Assembly: GCA_020744225.1 (NCBI GenBank)
Contig: JAGMWG010000016.1
Location: 1 to 64,000 of the forward strand
From: Paraphoma chrysanthemicola
Lineage: Eukaryota > Ascomycota > Dothideomycetes > Pleosporales > Phaeosphaeriaceae
Direction of reading: 5' to 3'
DNA: 64,000 nucleotides
Shown: piece after piece, positions 43,548 through 54,462 of the stretch
Position numbering within the stretch: the stretch's first letter is position 1
Layout of the letters: each line of letters opens with the position of its first letter
Notes under the pieces: model-generated
What the model was told of the DNA's origin: nothing
Databases searched by the model: none
What the model saw: only the letters and a program-made list of their open reading frames with translations
Translations under genes and position numbers: made by a program

Positions 43548-44617
43548 AGGCTGAATGTCCTGACGACAAAACTACTTGCGGCCACGAGGCGGAAGTTGTC
43601 ATATTCGCCATTCATTGTTTGTCACATACATATATCAAACTGTCCCAACCGGGTCAATGCATGGCACTAGGGTCTGTCTCAGAAACATGGTGTCATGAAT
43701 GACAGCCAGCATGTTTCACTTCTTCTTCTTTCCATCAACAGAACTTTGCGACTTTGTGCCACAACGATTGAGTGGACCACACTGTCGATTTACCTACGGG
43801 GAGTAGTGCACTCTCGGTGTTTTCTTTGGGGTCTAGCCTCCCTACTTTGTTTCTTTGTTACTTGTTCTTGTATCGTATGGCCTTTTTCCTCTTCCTATGG
43901 GGATATAAACGATGGTATCGTGGCGATGATGGTACTTGACTGGTACGAAATGCGCGGGTAATAGATGCCCTTGTGCTACTAATACTACCATGGAAAGTCT
44001 CCCAGTGTCTGTTCTCTCTGCGCATGATGCTTGTGTCTGCCTGACAGTGTTGGTGTTTGTGGTTACTATTTACAGGCTTAAAGTCCGCCTTGACAACAGC
44101 GCCCACGAGAATCTGCCCTGTGCCTCGTGTACCATCTGTAGCAGAGAGTGCGGTTGCAAAGGTGGTGCCCACTGACTGTTCAAGACAACCTACGGGAAAT
44201 GGAGTATTGGACACGTTCTGACATATTTGTATCTCGCGTCGAAGCTATCTCTTTGAATTATATGATATATATGGGAATTCCGAATGTAGTCCTGGCGTAT
44301 AGACTGTCCCGCTCAGGTACAGCAGTAGAATTATGGTCCCCGCCTCTTGGTGCAAATATCTTCGTCATACGTGATTCCAAAACCGACTGGTATGCAAAAA
44401 GAAAAAGTGCGCAGCGGCATCATCTTAACTCCCAGAATATGCAATGGATGCAATGCTCAACTGCGATGCATATCATAAGAAAATATAGCAAAGCTCAGAT
44501 CCCAAGCAAGAACGCCGTGTAGTATGGGAAGTTCCGCTCAATAGAAGAGAGCCAGGGTATCATGCAGCGACAAAAAGGAAAACAAGTGTATACATAGGGG
44601 AACCAGCACGGGTGGGC
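43548..44617. other. Convergent intergenic region, nothing recognised
   Basis: About 1.07 kb between the 3' ends of the disordered protein and the membrane protein. Only short frames without motifs are present. Confidence 0.5.
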
Positions 44618-45560
44618 TCAGAGGGTGGAAGGTGATCGTTTGCGGGGCTTATATAGTTGCGAGCCAGAGCTGATGGAGTGCTTCTTGTCGCGGAGCTGGA
44701 TCATGGGCGGTGGTTCTTGGTTCTTGACTGAGCGTATGGCAGACATGGCGAGGGTGATAAGAGTGAGGACTTCAGCAGATGCAGCGCCAATGGCTGTGTA
44801 GAAGGCGACTCCCTGGTTTTGTTGTGAGCGAAGTTCTGGTAAGATTAGATAAGCAGGAGTAACATACCTGCTCCTCGCAAACGGCGCGATACTGGTAACG
44901 ACCATTGCTCAGTATGTTCTTGTTGGTACACGAGTAGCGACCCAAACTGGCTTTGCTGGCCTTGTCCAGTAGGTGAAACACGACCAGGGCGGTGATCCAC
45001 AGAATTACACCGAAGCTCCCTGCAATGATGCGGTAGGCGTCACGCGAGCGGATGGGGCGGCGGAAGGAGCGCTTGAGCGAGAGCGACAGGATGGCGACAG
45101 AAGCCAGAAAGTTTGCGGCGGCGATGGCCAGGAGCACAATGGTGGGGGCGAGATTGGTGTGTGCAGGCCATGTCATGGGCAGCTCTCCATGGCGCAGGTC
45201 AAGGTATCTGTTACCGCGGTAGATCTCGAGCGTGTGCACCAGCATGCAGACGACGGCGCCGCTGAGGACGATGATGAGCAGGCGCAGACATGAGCGGACC
45301 TTGCTGAGCCAATGCGCCCGAGGCACGATGGACAGCTCGAGAGGCATGCGAACACGAAGGCGTTGCGGGAGACTCTTCAAGACGTAGCCTCCGAGATGCG
45401 CTGCCGTAGGATAGAAAGGGGCGCGGAGCGGCCGTGATATGTTGAAGGGCGCCGGCGGGGGCGGCGATGCAGGACGATGGGCGTGTTGGAACACACAGGT
45501 TGTGGTGGTGGAGGTGGTGGTGGAGGCGGTTGAGGAAGACGCGAGGTAGGCTCTAGCCAT
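44618..45560 (-). CDS. Four-helix membrane protein (MARVEL-like topology)
   Basis: Reverse-strand exons 45560-44868 and 44812-44618 (55 bp intron, GTATGT...CCAG) give 295 residues. Four hydrophobic segments are visible: LRLLIIVLSGAVVCMLVHTL, TIVLLAIAAANFLASVAILSL, IIAGSFGVILWITALVVFHLL, and after the intron VAFYTAIGAASAEVLTLITLAMSA. Between helices 3 and 4 a loop has two Cys (YSCTN and RAVCEEQ) that could form a disulfide. This is the usual layout of fungal MARVEL-like or tetraspan proteins. The tail is basic. The N-terminus is uncertain: Thr/Ser/Pro-rich sequence precedes helix 1, and the parallel frame upstream is also open, so translation may start at Met72 (MPLELSIVPRAHW). Confidence 0.7.
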
Positions 45561-46473
45561 ACTCCGGGCCCTGTCCAGATGTCGTCAATGCCTACGGGTG
45601 AAGGATGTCTGGGCGTGGCTGGGCAGCGTGTCGAGGGGCTTTCTGATGCTCTGTCTCGTGCGAGTCGAGATGGCACGTTCGCTGGCAGAGGGATGTTGGG
45701 CAGAGGTCAGGTTCTCGCGGGTGCAGGCGCGGCGGAGGAGAAATGCAATGGCGCTGATGGGGCTCCTTGGGGCAGGGGCGCACGGGTCAAGGCCAAATGA
45801 GGTTTGGGAGGCTGATTGTTGAACGATCGACTACAAAACCGGCACAGCATCTGCACGCTGCACGCTGCACGCCGCACACACACGCACTGCCAGTCTGGCA
45901 AACCTCACTGCGCCGCAACCTCGCCGTGCGCGCATGTGTGAGGCCTCCAAGCGCGTCGAGTCCTGTGCAGGCTGGTGAGCGTGAAGGCAAGGCTGGTCCC
46001 TGCCACAACGGGAAGCCGCGCAGATGCCGAAGCGAAATGGCCACGCCCGAAATAGCGTGACAGGGCATGCGCCATTGGCTGCACGTTTCACGGCCGCAGC
46101 CACTGTTTGCAGTGCCCAACCTGCAACGACACGCCGAGTGGACACTCTAGTGCTTCGTAGTGCTGCAGACCTCGACAGCAGCATAATACAGGCAGAATCT
46201 GCGCGAGCCAGAGCCGTCATTTTGCCCACACCTCCACAGCTGTTGCTGAGCACGCGACGCGCGTCCACCATCCGAAGCATGCATCCGGTTTAGCGCGAGC
46301 CAGGCGGCCTGTAATGGCCATACTCGGCTGTCCTACTCTACATAGTACAACCTGTTCGGCATCATCACCGTGCATGTCCACAGGATTCGAAGACATGCAC
46401 AATTGCCTAGTCGGCCATTGATTGTGCCGTGCCAACATCAGACACTCAGCGCTCGAGTCTGCTTTAGACTGGG
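45561..46473. other. Intergenic, GC-rich, nothing recognised
   Basis: About 900 bp upstream of the membrane protein and downstream of CCA1-TTI2. Overlapping GC-driven frames on both strands (45598-46280) contain no motif. A short GCACGCTGCACGCTGCACGC tract occurs near 45854-45873. Confidence 0.5.
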
Positions 46474-49466
46474 CTATCGGACTTCCTTGCCCGCAATGCA
46501 TGCCTCAAACAGCCCTCTGTGCCCTGGCGAAGCCTCCTCGACGACCGTCTTCTCCTTGTCCCATTCTTCTCTCAAGGTCGCATCTTCCACTGCTTGCATG
46601 ATGGCGTCCAACATCGCGAACGTTTCCTGTAGCTGTGCCTCTACTTCTGTTAGCTGTCCCTTCGCTAATGGCACTGGTCCATGCAAAAACCTTTGCCAGC
46701 ACAAGCAGAGGCCCATCATGAGACCGCCACGGTGCCTGGGGATTCGTGGCCAAGCGTTGCGCATGACTGCCTGAAGCGCTTTCAGAGTAGACGTCGTCAA
46801 TTCCGGATGGCTGATTATAAGGGGCTCCTGGAGAATCGTTGACAATACCTGAATAAGGCTGGCTGCGTGTCGAACTGACTCGATGCCCATCTGTCCGAGT
46901 AACGGTTGAAGACGGGTCGTGATGACGGTTGCGATGTCGGGGTATGTAGATGGGGTCGGGAAATGCGCAAGTGGTGATAGAACCCCTTCACGCATTATTC
47001 TACTCAACAGGCGGTTCCTCTCCTCGCCATTGTCATGCTCCGTGGGGAGAAGCTGGGCAAGGGTGGTCAAACTCGGAAAGATCTCCTCGAATAGCACAAC
47101 AGCGTCAGCCTCCGAAGTCAGTGAAGGTATGTATGTAAAGAGTGGTAAGAGTGCCTCAGAAAAGACATTTTGGTATCCTGTACGCTGGAGGAAGCCCCTT
47201 TGAGTCGGGCTGTGGACTGTCTGGCTCGACTTTCCATGTTTGCCTTCGGAGCGCTGCAATTGTTCCAGGAGCGCACCAAGCAGGTTGCAGCCCCTCGCCT
47301 TCCACGCCGTATCGATGTCGTCAATCATCCTCAGGATTGGAGGTACCAGCAAATGCCATCTTGCTTCTATTCCGTGTCCACCGAGCGCACCTATTGACCA
47401 CCTCAGCAGATCCAGGATGTATGAAGCTCCGGAATCCTTCCAAGGATGCAGCTGCCGGGTTGCCTCGAGAGCGTTGACGGCCAGTTTACTCTGCGGGAAG
47501 AAGGGCGGTATGGTAAGCTGGAGGAAATGCGATGCGAGGCGGGAGGGTAGCTCACTGTCAGTCTGCTTCTCTCTCGACGCCCTTACTGCCTCTATAGCAG
47601 CGTTGGAGTCTGTAGCGTCGGGGTTGCGAAGTTGCCATGCCATCACGACATCGAGAGCATCTTTCATCCATGGTCCCGGTTTCGTGCCGAGAGCTTTAGC
47701 AAGGTCCGTGCCTTTCAACAGTGGTTTGAACGTGTCAGCATCCAGGATATCGAGCTTGGTGATGTGTGTCAGGAAAGCAGCATAAGAGCGCAATATCTCT
47801 GCCTCAAGTTAGTGGACATCAAAGACTCTTTCCTGTTTGGGGCCTGACCTTCTTTAGGCACTCGGCCCAGAACCACTTCGTAGGTTAAGTTGAAAAAAAC
47901 CTGAATCCTCCAACTTGAGCCCCAGCGACGCAATGACATACCCAATGTGTCGCGAGCAGTCGGATCATGGATGGGATTGATCGTGTCTGGCCGCCGCAAA
48001 CCATTCGCACATTTAGCCACCGTGTTGCGTATCTCCTCGCCATTGCCCAGTGCGGCTGCAATGACATCACAGACCTTGTTCGGAGCCTTGAAGCCTTCTC
48101 TGGCGACTAGATAGCCGGTATGATACGGTCGCTGTGTGGGTTTCGCATGTGGAATTGTGGGCGCATCCGCCCAGGGGATCACAGTAGCACATATCCAGGC
48201 AAGATACTTCTCATCCGCACCTCGCAGAAGCGTATCAGTGACCACGGTGGGACTATCGCAGTCGCCTTCCACGACTGACTCCACGAAATCACAGGCAGGC
48301 TGGAAGAGGTGCACGTCTGGCTCGGAAGGAAGTGTTCTGGTCGGATCCGTGAAAACAGTCTGGAAAAGACCAAAGCGGCCGATGAGCTCTAGGGCCATGC
48401 GCGGCCGCGGCCCCTTTAGCATTTTTTCCAGCTCAATTCCCACACGCTCTCGACTGATTTTGATTTTCAGAACGTCCTGAATCTCCGCATTCCCCATGGC
48501 CTTTGCCGTCCCGGGCTCGATAATGTAGTCAAGACGACTGGCGAAGCGGATCAATCGAAGAACGCGGAGAGGATCGTCCTTGAAAGTCTGCATGGGCTCC
48601 AGCGGAGTTCGAATAATCTTCGCTGCCATGTCATCGAAGCCTTGCTTCGTGAAGTCTTCGACCTGACAGGTGTGTAGGTTGTAGAACATGGCGTTGACTG
48701 TAGCATCGCGGCGCATTGCATCTTCTTGTGCAGTGCCGAACTCCATCTCGGGGTTGCGGGACACTTCATTGTATGTCTCCTTCCTCAAGTTGACAAGGTC
48801 CAGGTCGATGCCCATGATCTTGGTAGTGGCGGTCTCTAGGTTCTTTGACTTCTCAGGATTGGCTTCGATCTTGTGGAGACCTGGAGCGACAATCTTGCTC
48901 TTGTCCCGCGGAGTCAGATTATCCCCGTCCTTGATCAAGCCATGCTTTTCGGCGTTGCCTGGGATCTGCAGGTACTCTTGCATCTTTAGCCCAAAGTGCT
49001 CGCCAGTCATTTTGTTGATAGCGAGATCGATGTCGTGACTTGTGACATGGAGGAGCTTGTCCCTGACCCATCCTCCTGTCCACCGCAAGACGACCTTCTC
49101 GTGGGCGAATTCGTCTGGCACATGCACGCCTGCGCCTTCTGGCTTTGCAGGCGACTCGTCGATGTAGACTGCTACATCAAGGAGGAGCTGGCGCAGTTTG
49201 GACTCGACTTCGGTCAGCTCCAGCTGAATACTTAGTCCTGCATTTGGGGCCATGCTTCGGTAGGGTTGTATCAGGCGGGCAGCGTGTGCGTCGAGCTTTG
49301 GCCGCTTTGGGCTCTGCACTCGCGAATGTGAGGGAGAGAGCCTTTTGGGCATGCGGTGTGGGGTGGACAGTATCGAAGAGTGCCTCGTGTCGCGGGCAGA
49401 TGCACCGTTGAGCAAAAAGATTGTTCGCGGTGAGCGGATACGGCAGGCGAGACTCATCAAAGGCAT
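46474..49466 (-). CDS. CCA1: tRNA CCA-adding nucleotidyltransferase fused to a Tti2-like domain
   Basis: Reverse-strand exons 49466-47849 and 47798-46474 (50 bp intron, branch CTAAC) give 980 residues. Residues ~75-600 are the class II CCA-adding enzyme that completes the 3' end of tRNAs: catalytic RWTGGWVRDKLL and SHDIDLAI (GGxxR and DxD), REETYNE-like flexible region, RRDATVNAMFYN, then the neck block FKDDPLRVLRLIRFASRL. After the intron the normal CCA1 tail follows (ILRSYAAFLTHI, KALGTKPGPWMKDALDVVMAWQLRNPDAT). The same frame then continues ~360 residues with ARWHLLVPPILRMIDDIDTAWKARGCNLLGALL, characteristic of Tti2 (DUF2454), a Tel2-Tti1-Tti2 complex member that stabilises PIKK kinases. 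No stop or splice signal separates the parts. In-frame Mets at 1, 39 and 72 suggest mitochondrial and cytosolic/nuclear forms. Confidence 0.88.
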
Positions 49467-49741
49467 CCATGTGGGTCGAGTGAGAGACGATGCAGTGAAT
49501 GGAGATGCCGTGCTCTCGTCCAGTCAGAGCGCACAGCGGCCGCAGTCGACTTGGGACTTGGACATGAACATGGACATGGACTTGGCCATGCTCACACCCA
49601 CCGTCGTCGCTGTCCAGCAACGCCGCCCCGCAACCACTCTCGCCGCCGCCAGCAGGACTCCGCACACGCCGTATACATGCCGGCAGCACCAGCAAGCCTG
49701 CGCGCACTCACACCCCCGCGGGCGCATCGCCCCAGCCTCTC

Positions 49742-52121
49742 ATGACGCCGCCGCAAGATGCCACGGCGCAACCTCCAAAGTACCCGGCCGACGTGGGCGC
49801 CTCGATGATGCTGCCCAAACAACGCGCCTCGCCCGCCGCGTCGCTGGCGTCGCTGCCCTTCCGCCGCTCCAACCCGAGTCTGTCCAAGCTTTTCGAGTCG
49901 ACGGCCAGCGTGTCCACGTCGCGGCCGGGCTCAGGCACCGCAACCCCAACGGCCTCTGCCTTGCCGGGCTCAGTCTTCTCGCCAGTGCCGCGGGCAGGCG
50001 GCACCGGCACGCCCAACAGCCTGCCGCCGGGCGTCTCGGACGAGCACCGCACGCTCATCCAGCGGGCCTTTGTGCCGCACATTGCGGTGCTGGCCGACGC
50101 GCAGACCGAGGAGCTGGTGCGCGGCAAGGGCATCGACGGCGGCCTGCTGCAGCTGCTGCGTCCCTTTGGCGAGGCCGTGCCGGGCAAGGTCACCATCCGC
50201 GACAGCATCGGCGCGAGCAAGAGCTGGGACGACTTTGGCGTGCGCTTCCTGGCCGTCGACGATGCATATCCGGACCTGCGCGTAGACACGACGGCCGGCC
50301 CACGGACCTCGACCAGCTCCACGCGCAGAACACGGCGAGCAGGAGGCGACGTGGCGCATATCGAGGAGCTCGTTGACCGGCACCTGCAGCACTCTGAGTT
50401 CAACCACCAGGACCCTGTGTCCGGCTACCTGGCCCAGGGCGACGTAGCGCCGCAGACCGAGAGCACGTCATCCCCATTCCACACCCTCTACTTGCGGAGG
50501 CTGCTCTCGGGTCTTCCTGTCGTGCCTCATGAGACCTTTTCACATCCCGTCGCTGGCATCATAGCCATCAGCTCGCGCAATCCGCACCCCATAGAAGAGC
50601 TGCGTAGACTGTACAACCGGCAGCACGACGGCGACCTGCGCTTTCCGCAGTGGGTTGAGAACGACTTCTTGCGGTACTATGTGCTCATCCACGACGAGGA
50701 GACCGGCGACATCGCCAAGTCCAACCAAACCTTTGATTCCATGAAGCGCCACTTCGGTCTGCACTGTCATCTCCTGCGGCTGAAGAGCCACCCGACCATA
50801 CCATCGGATGATGACAGTGTCCGCGTGCCGACTTGCGACTGGATGTCTGCCTCCGAAGAGCTAGCCGAGATTCAGAAGCGAGGTACGTCCCATTACACGC
50901 GATGTCGAATCATGCTAAACGCAAGAAACAGAAACAGCCGATGACATAACAGATCCGACACCCTATCTGCCCGACTCGGATGTGAGCAGCCTGCGCACAT
51001 TTATTCGTGAATTGGTTACCCAATCCATCATTCCAAACATGGAGCGTAGCGTCGCTACCTGGAACGAACAGATTCTGTCGCGGCGGCGGGGACTATCAGG
51101 TCGCTTCATGTCGCTGAGCAAGCGATGGACACCTTTTGGCACTTCTCGCAACAGCTCGTCATCATCGACAGCCTCATCCAATTCCAACTATGACAGTTTA
51201 CAAGGCTTCTACCGCCCTGACGCTCCAGAGGCTATTATGCGGCGTCTGGCAGACTACTGCTTCATGCTACGGGATTGGAAGCTAGCACTTAGTACCTACG
51301 ACATCCTCAGGACCGATTTTCAGAATGACAAGGCATGGCGGCACTACGCCGGCGCAGCAGAGATGGCCGCCCTGTCGGCACTCATGGCTCCGACGCCCTT
51401 GTCGTCCAAGTCGAGATCGGAAAATATAGACGCGTGGATTGAGGCTGCATCATACTCCTATACCGACCGGCAGCGAAGTGCAGCACCATATTATGCCCTC
51501 CGCACATTATTTCTGTCTTTTGAGCTCTTACGCCTGCGAGGCGCATCGGCAGCCGATGATGCAGCACGTTGGGCAACCCGCATACTAGAAACCGGCCTTG
51601 TGGGCGCCGTGGGCCACGCACTCATCACAGAGCGCATCTCAGCCTGCTACTCCATACGAACTGGCATAGGTGCGTACAAGCTTGGGGGGCGGAAGCGCAA
51701 AGCAGCCTTCTGGGCGGTCCTGGCCGCAGAACACTGGTGGCGTCTCGAAAAATCGCTGCAAGCGGAGAAGTGTCTAGACTCTGCGCTGCGACTGTATAAC
51801 GTCCACGTGGAAAGTCAGCCAGGCGGGAAGATCAACGCGAGACTGTCATATGAGAATATGCAAGTCTTTGTAGATGAGCTGCGGCAGCAGATCTTGAGCC
51901 TGCGCTTATCCCATCAAGGCTATGACGCCGAGCGAGATGATGAAGACGGTATGCAAAGTCCGGAAGTGGAAGAGGCAACTGAGACGCTAGATACAAGTCC
52001 ACGTCTACATAGAAAGAGCTTGATTGGGGCAGCTGTGCCATCGTTAGAGACTGGACCATTAAGTCCAGCACTGGAGCGGTCTGATGAGAAGACGGATCCA
52101 AGGGGCGAGGGATTTGAATAG
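49742..52121 (+). CDS. TRAPP complex subunit Trs85/TRAPPC8
   Basis: Exons 49742-50882 and 50938-52121 (55 bp intron, branch GCTAAAC) give 774 residues. Trs85/TRAPPC8 defines TRAPPIII, the Ypt1/Rab1 exchange factor for autophagy and Golgi traffic. After a Ser/Pro-rich start, typical segments are AFVPHIAVLADAQTEELVRGKG, VTIRDSIGASKSWDDFGVRF, then HPVAGIIAISSRNPHPIEELRRL, FPQWVENDFLRYYVLIHD and MKRHFGLHCHLLRLKS. Exon 2 continues SLRTFIRELVTQSIIPNMER, SKRWTPFG, LADYCFMLRDWKLALSTYD, and AAPYYALRTLFLSFELL. The human protein is longer; fungal ones end near this point. A different open frame across 49345-50376 is a GC shadow. It is divergent from CCA1-TTI2 (275 bp). Confidence 0.88.
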
Positions 52122-52567
52122 TGTTGCGTCCAGCGGAATCATTATCTGCGCGCAGCAGCACACAGCATAGATGGCGTTTGGCAGACGGAAGGGCATTCGT
52201 GATACTGGGATGGGTAGATAATGCAGCAATGTGTCACGCTATGAAAAAGTCTGACTGGCACCAAGCGAGGTCATCAGCTGCAATTTTGCGTTCATGGTAA
52301 GGAATGATTGAATTCCATCTATCATCCATATGCCCAGAAGATCTCAAAGCTAGTCCTCAGGAAAACGCCGAAGCCAATATCAAGACGGAGGCCCAAGCAC
52401 TTTGGCACCTTTCATCTTGCTGGCAAATGCAACAATGTAGCCGTGCCATGCTTGTTTTCGTACCGTGCAAATCAATTCAAGTCAAGAATATGCGCCCAAG
52501 TTATGCAGGGTAATGGAATGGGGTATCATCAACTCGGCCGTATCCTAATAGTCATCCAACGTTGTGT
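52122..52567. other. Convergent intergenic region TRS85/OTU gene
   Basis: About 450 bp between two convergent stop codons. No gene, repeat or RNA was recognised. Confidence 0.55.
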
Positions 52568-53635
52568 CTACGACGTTGCTGCAATCTTTGCCGTATCAGG
52601 TGAAGGTGTCGTTGTAGATTGAATCGGTGGAGGTGCAGGGTGAGGTGCAGGTGAGGAGGTGCGGGACGGTGTAGGTGAGTTGCTAGGGTCAGACGTACGG
52701 AGGCCGCGGAGCTTAATTGTCAGCTTCTGTGGCTTGACGCTGTGCTCGGGTGGGGGAATATCGAGATGTGACTGCTGCGAAGCCATGGGCCCATTGGACT
52801 CGTCTGATGAGCTCTCGGTGCCCTCTGGTGTGGAATCAGAATCGAAGAGTGGGAGTGGGGAGCGACGTTTCCTGGCCCGTCGCACTTGATCGTCATCATC
52901 ACCATCTACGCTAGGGCTCGGACGCTTTTTGGAGATTAGCTCCGGTACGATGTGAACTTCAGGCATTCCGGTGTGAGGCCCAGCCATATTACGGATGGAC
53001 GAGTAGTGTTCCCAGCTCTGGAGCGTTGTCAGTAGGTGGAATGTGCATGGCAGCAGGAGCTTACATGGTAGGCAATGTGCAGTGTTTGGCGATCATCTAC
53101 AGCAGTGGGGTCATCACTTGGGGCGTAGTATGTGCGAGGGGAGATGAGGTAAGTGTAGTCAGCCTGCCAGAGGCGGACGTGGACGTTGAAGGCTGATGCA
53201 AAGGCCGAGACTTCCATGTTGTCGGCCCACTCTCCGGGCTGGCCCATCTTTTCGACGTGTTCCTCGAATTGAAGCTGCAGCTGCTCCTCGGTATAGTACG
53301 TCGTGTCGATACGCGTCGGCAGGGCCACCGTGGTTTTGCGTTTGGGGTTTCTTCGCACGCTATTTGCGGCCATGTACTGGCGGTAGAAGTCTGAGTTTTC
53401 TCGCATGTGCTCTATGGTTGCAGTGCGCAAGACTTCGTGCATCTCTTGGTGGCCGAAGAGCTGGTCGGACAGGGCGTTGAACAGGCAGTTGCCTTGCACC
53501 CGTGTCAGCCTCAGTCAAAGAGGAAAAAAATTGGGGGTCAAGCTCACCATCGCCACGGATATCGCCAGCATAGAGGGCATTGGCAACTAATATGGGGAAT
53601 TCGGGCGAGCCCGCGAGCTGTTTGCGGGGCGCCAT
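52568..53635 (-). CDS. OTU-family cysteine protease (deubiquitinase)
   Basis: Reverse-strand exons 53635-53548, 53492-53065 and 53017-52568 give 321 residues. Splicing of intron 1 (55 bp) creates the catalytic block GDGNCLFNALSDQLFG, with Asp and the nucleophilic Cys of the OTU fold. Later, QPGEWADNMEVSAFASAFNVHVRLW is the usual OTU substrate-side block, and LHIAYH followed across intron 2 by SWEHYSSIRN supplies the catalytic His region (AYHxxxHYxSI). Residues ~185-321 are a disordered Ser/Pro/Asp-rich tail with a basic RRARKRR patch, possibly a nuclear signal. The family cleaves ubiquitin chains. The N-terminus is short (about 30 residues before the catalytic site), and a longer upstream start in another exon is possible. 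Confidence 0.88.
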
Positions 53636-54462
53636 GTGGACAGGTGTTGGTGCAGGCACGAGACAGGAGAAGTCGGTGTACCAAAGGGGAGGCAAGGGTG
53701 GGGTGACGGGTTCATTGAGGAGAGAGCATGAAGCTGTGTGGTGCGAGGAGCAGGAAGGTGAGAAGGCTGGCCGGCCACCGCGCGGTGGTGATGGTCGGCG
53801 GTGAATGTGAAGCGTCGATTTCGTGACGCGAAGCTGTGTATGGTGCTGCTTCTCGCCCGCAACAAGGATAGTAGCCTGCGCCAAGCGACAGGAGAACAAC
53901 GATCACTGCCTTAGTCAGAGCCAAACACTTGCAGCCTGGTGACAATCAGCTCTTCAGCGAGCTGCACGCAGGAAGTAGGAGACGTCTGACCGCTGGCACG
54001 GCTCGAGCAAAATGCTGCACAAGCGGTAGGGAAAATTCTTGACGGACCTCGGAGCGAAAATGATGTCACGGTTCGCAGAGCTCCCTAGTCGCCGTCTGCA
54101 AGCGCCGAGAGCTCTCCGGTATCTGGCGAGGAAGCACCGCGGCGGAATGGATCAATCAGCGCATGCGTTGGGGGCGGTAGGAGGAAGGTAGAGGTGCATG
54201 AAATGAGTGCGTGGGAAGCAGATATTTATTCATGCGCCGAATCTGCATAAGGGCCAAAGGCAGGACCATGGGTAGGCCTAGCAGGAGGTAGTCCATGGTA
54301 CATAAACAAACCCAGATCACGCGTGCCCCTCCCACAAGCGAGCGCGGCCGACGGATGACCCATGGGACGCACACCAGCAGACCATGCTCAGCTTCCTGAT
54401 CCAACGGAACATCCATCATATAGCGCACTCGTGGGCATACCTGCCCATACTTAGCGTCTCTG
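53636..54462. promoter_or_regulatory. Divergent intergenic region OTU gene/D-amino-acid oxidase
   Basis: About 830 bp between two start codons. Frames on the reverse strand (53712-54653) show no motif. It should hold both promoters. Confidence 0.4.

Noticed and set aside
49345..50376. 343-codon frame overlapping CCA1 and TRS85
   Set aside because: Arg/Ala/His-rich translation typical of a GC-rich shadow; the TRS85 frame in the same place has clear family motifs.
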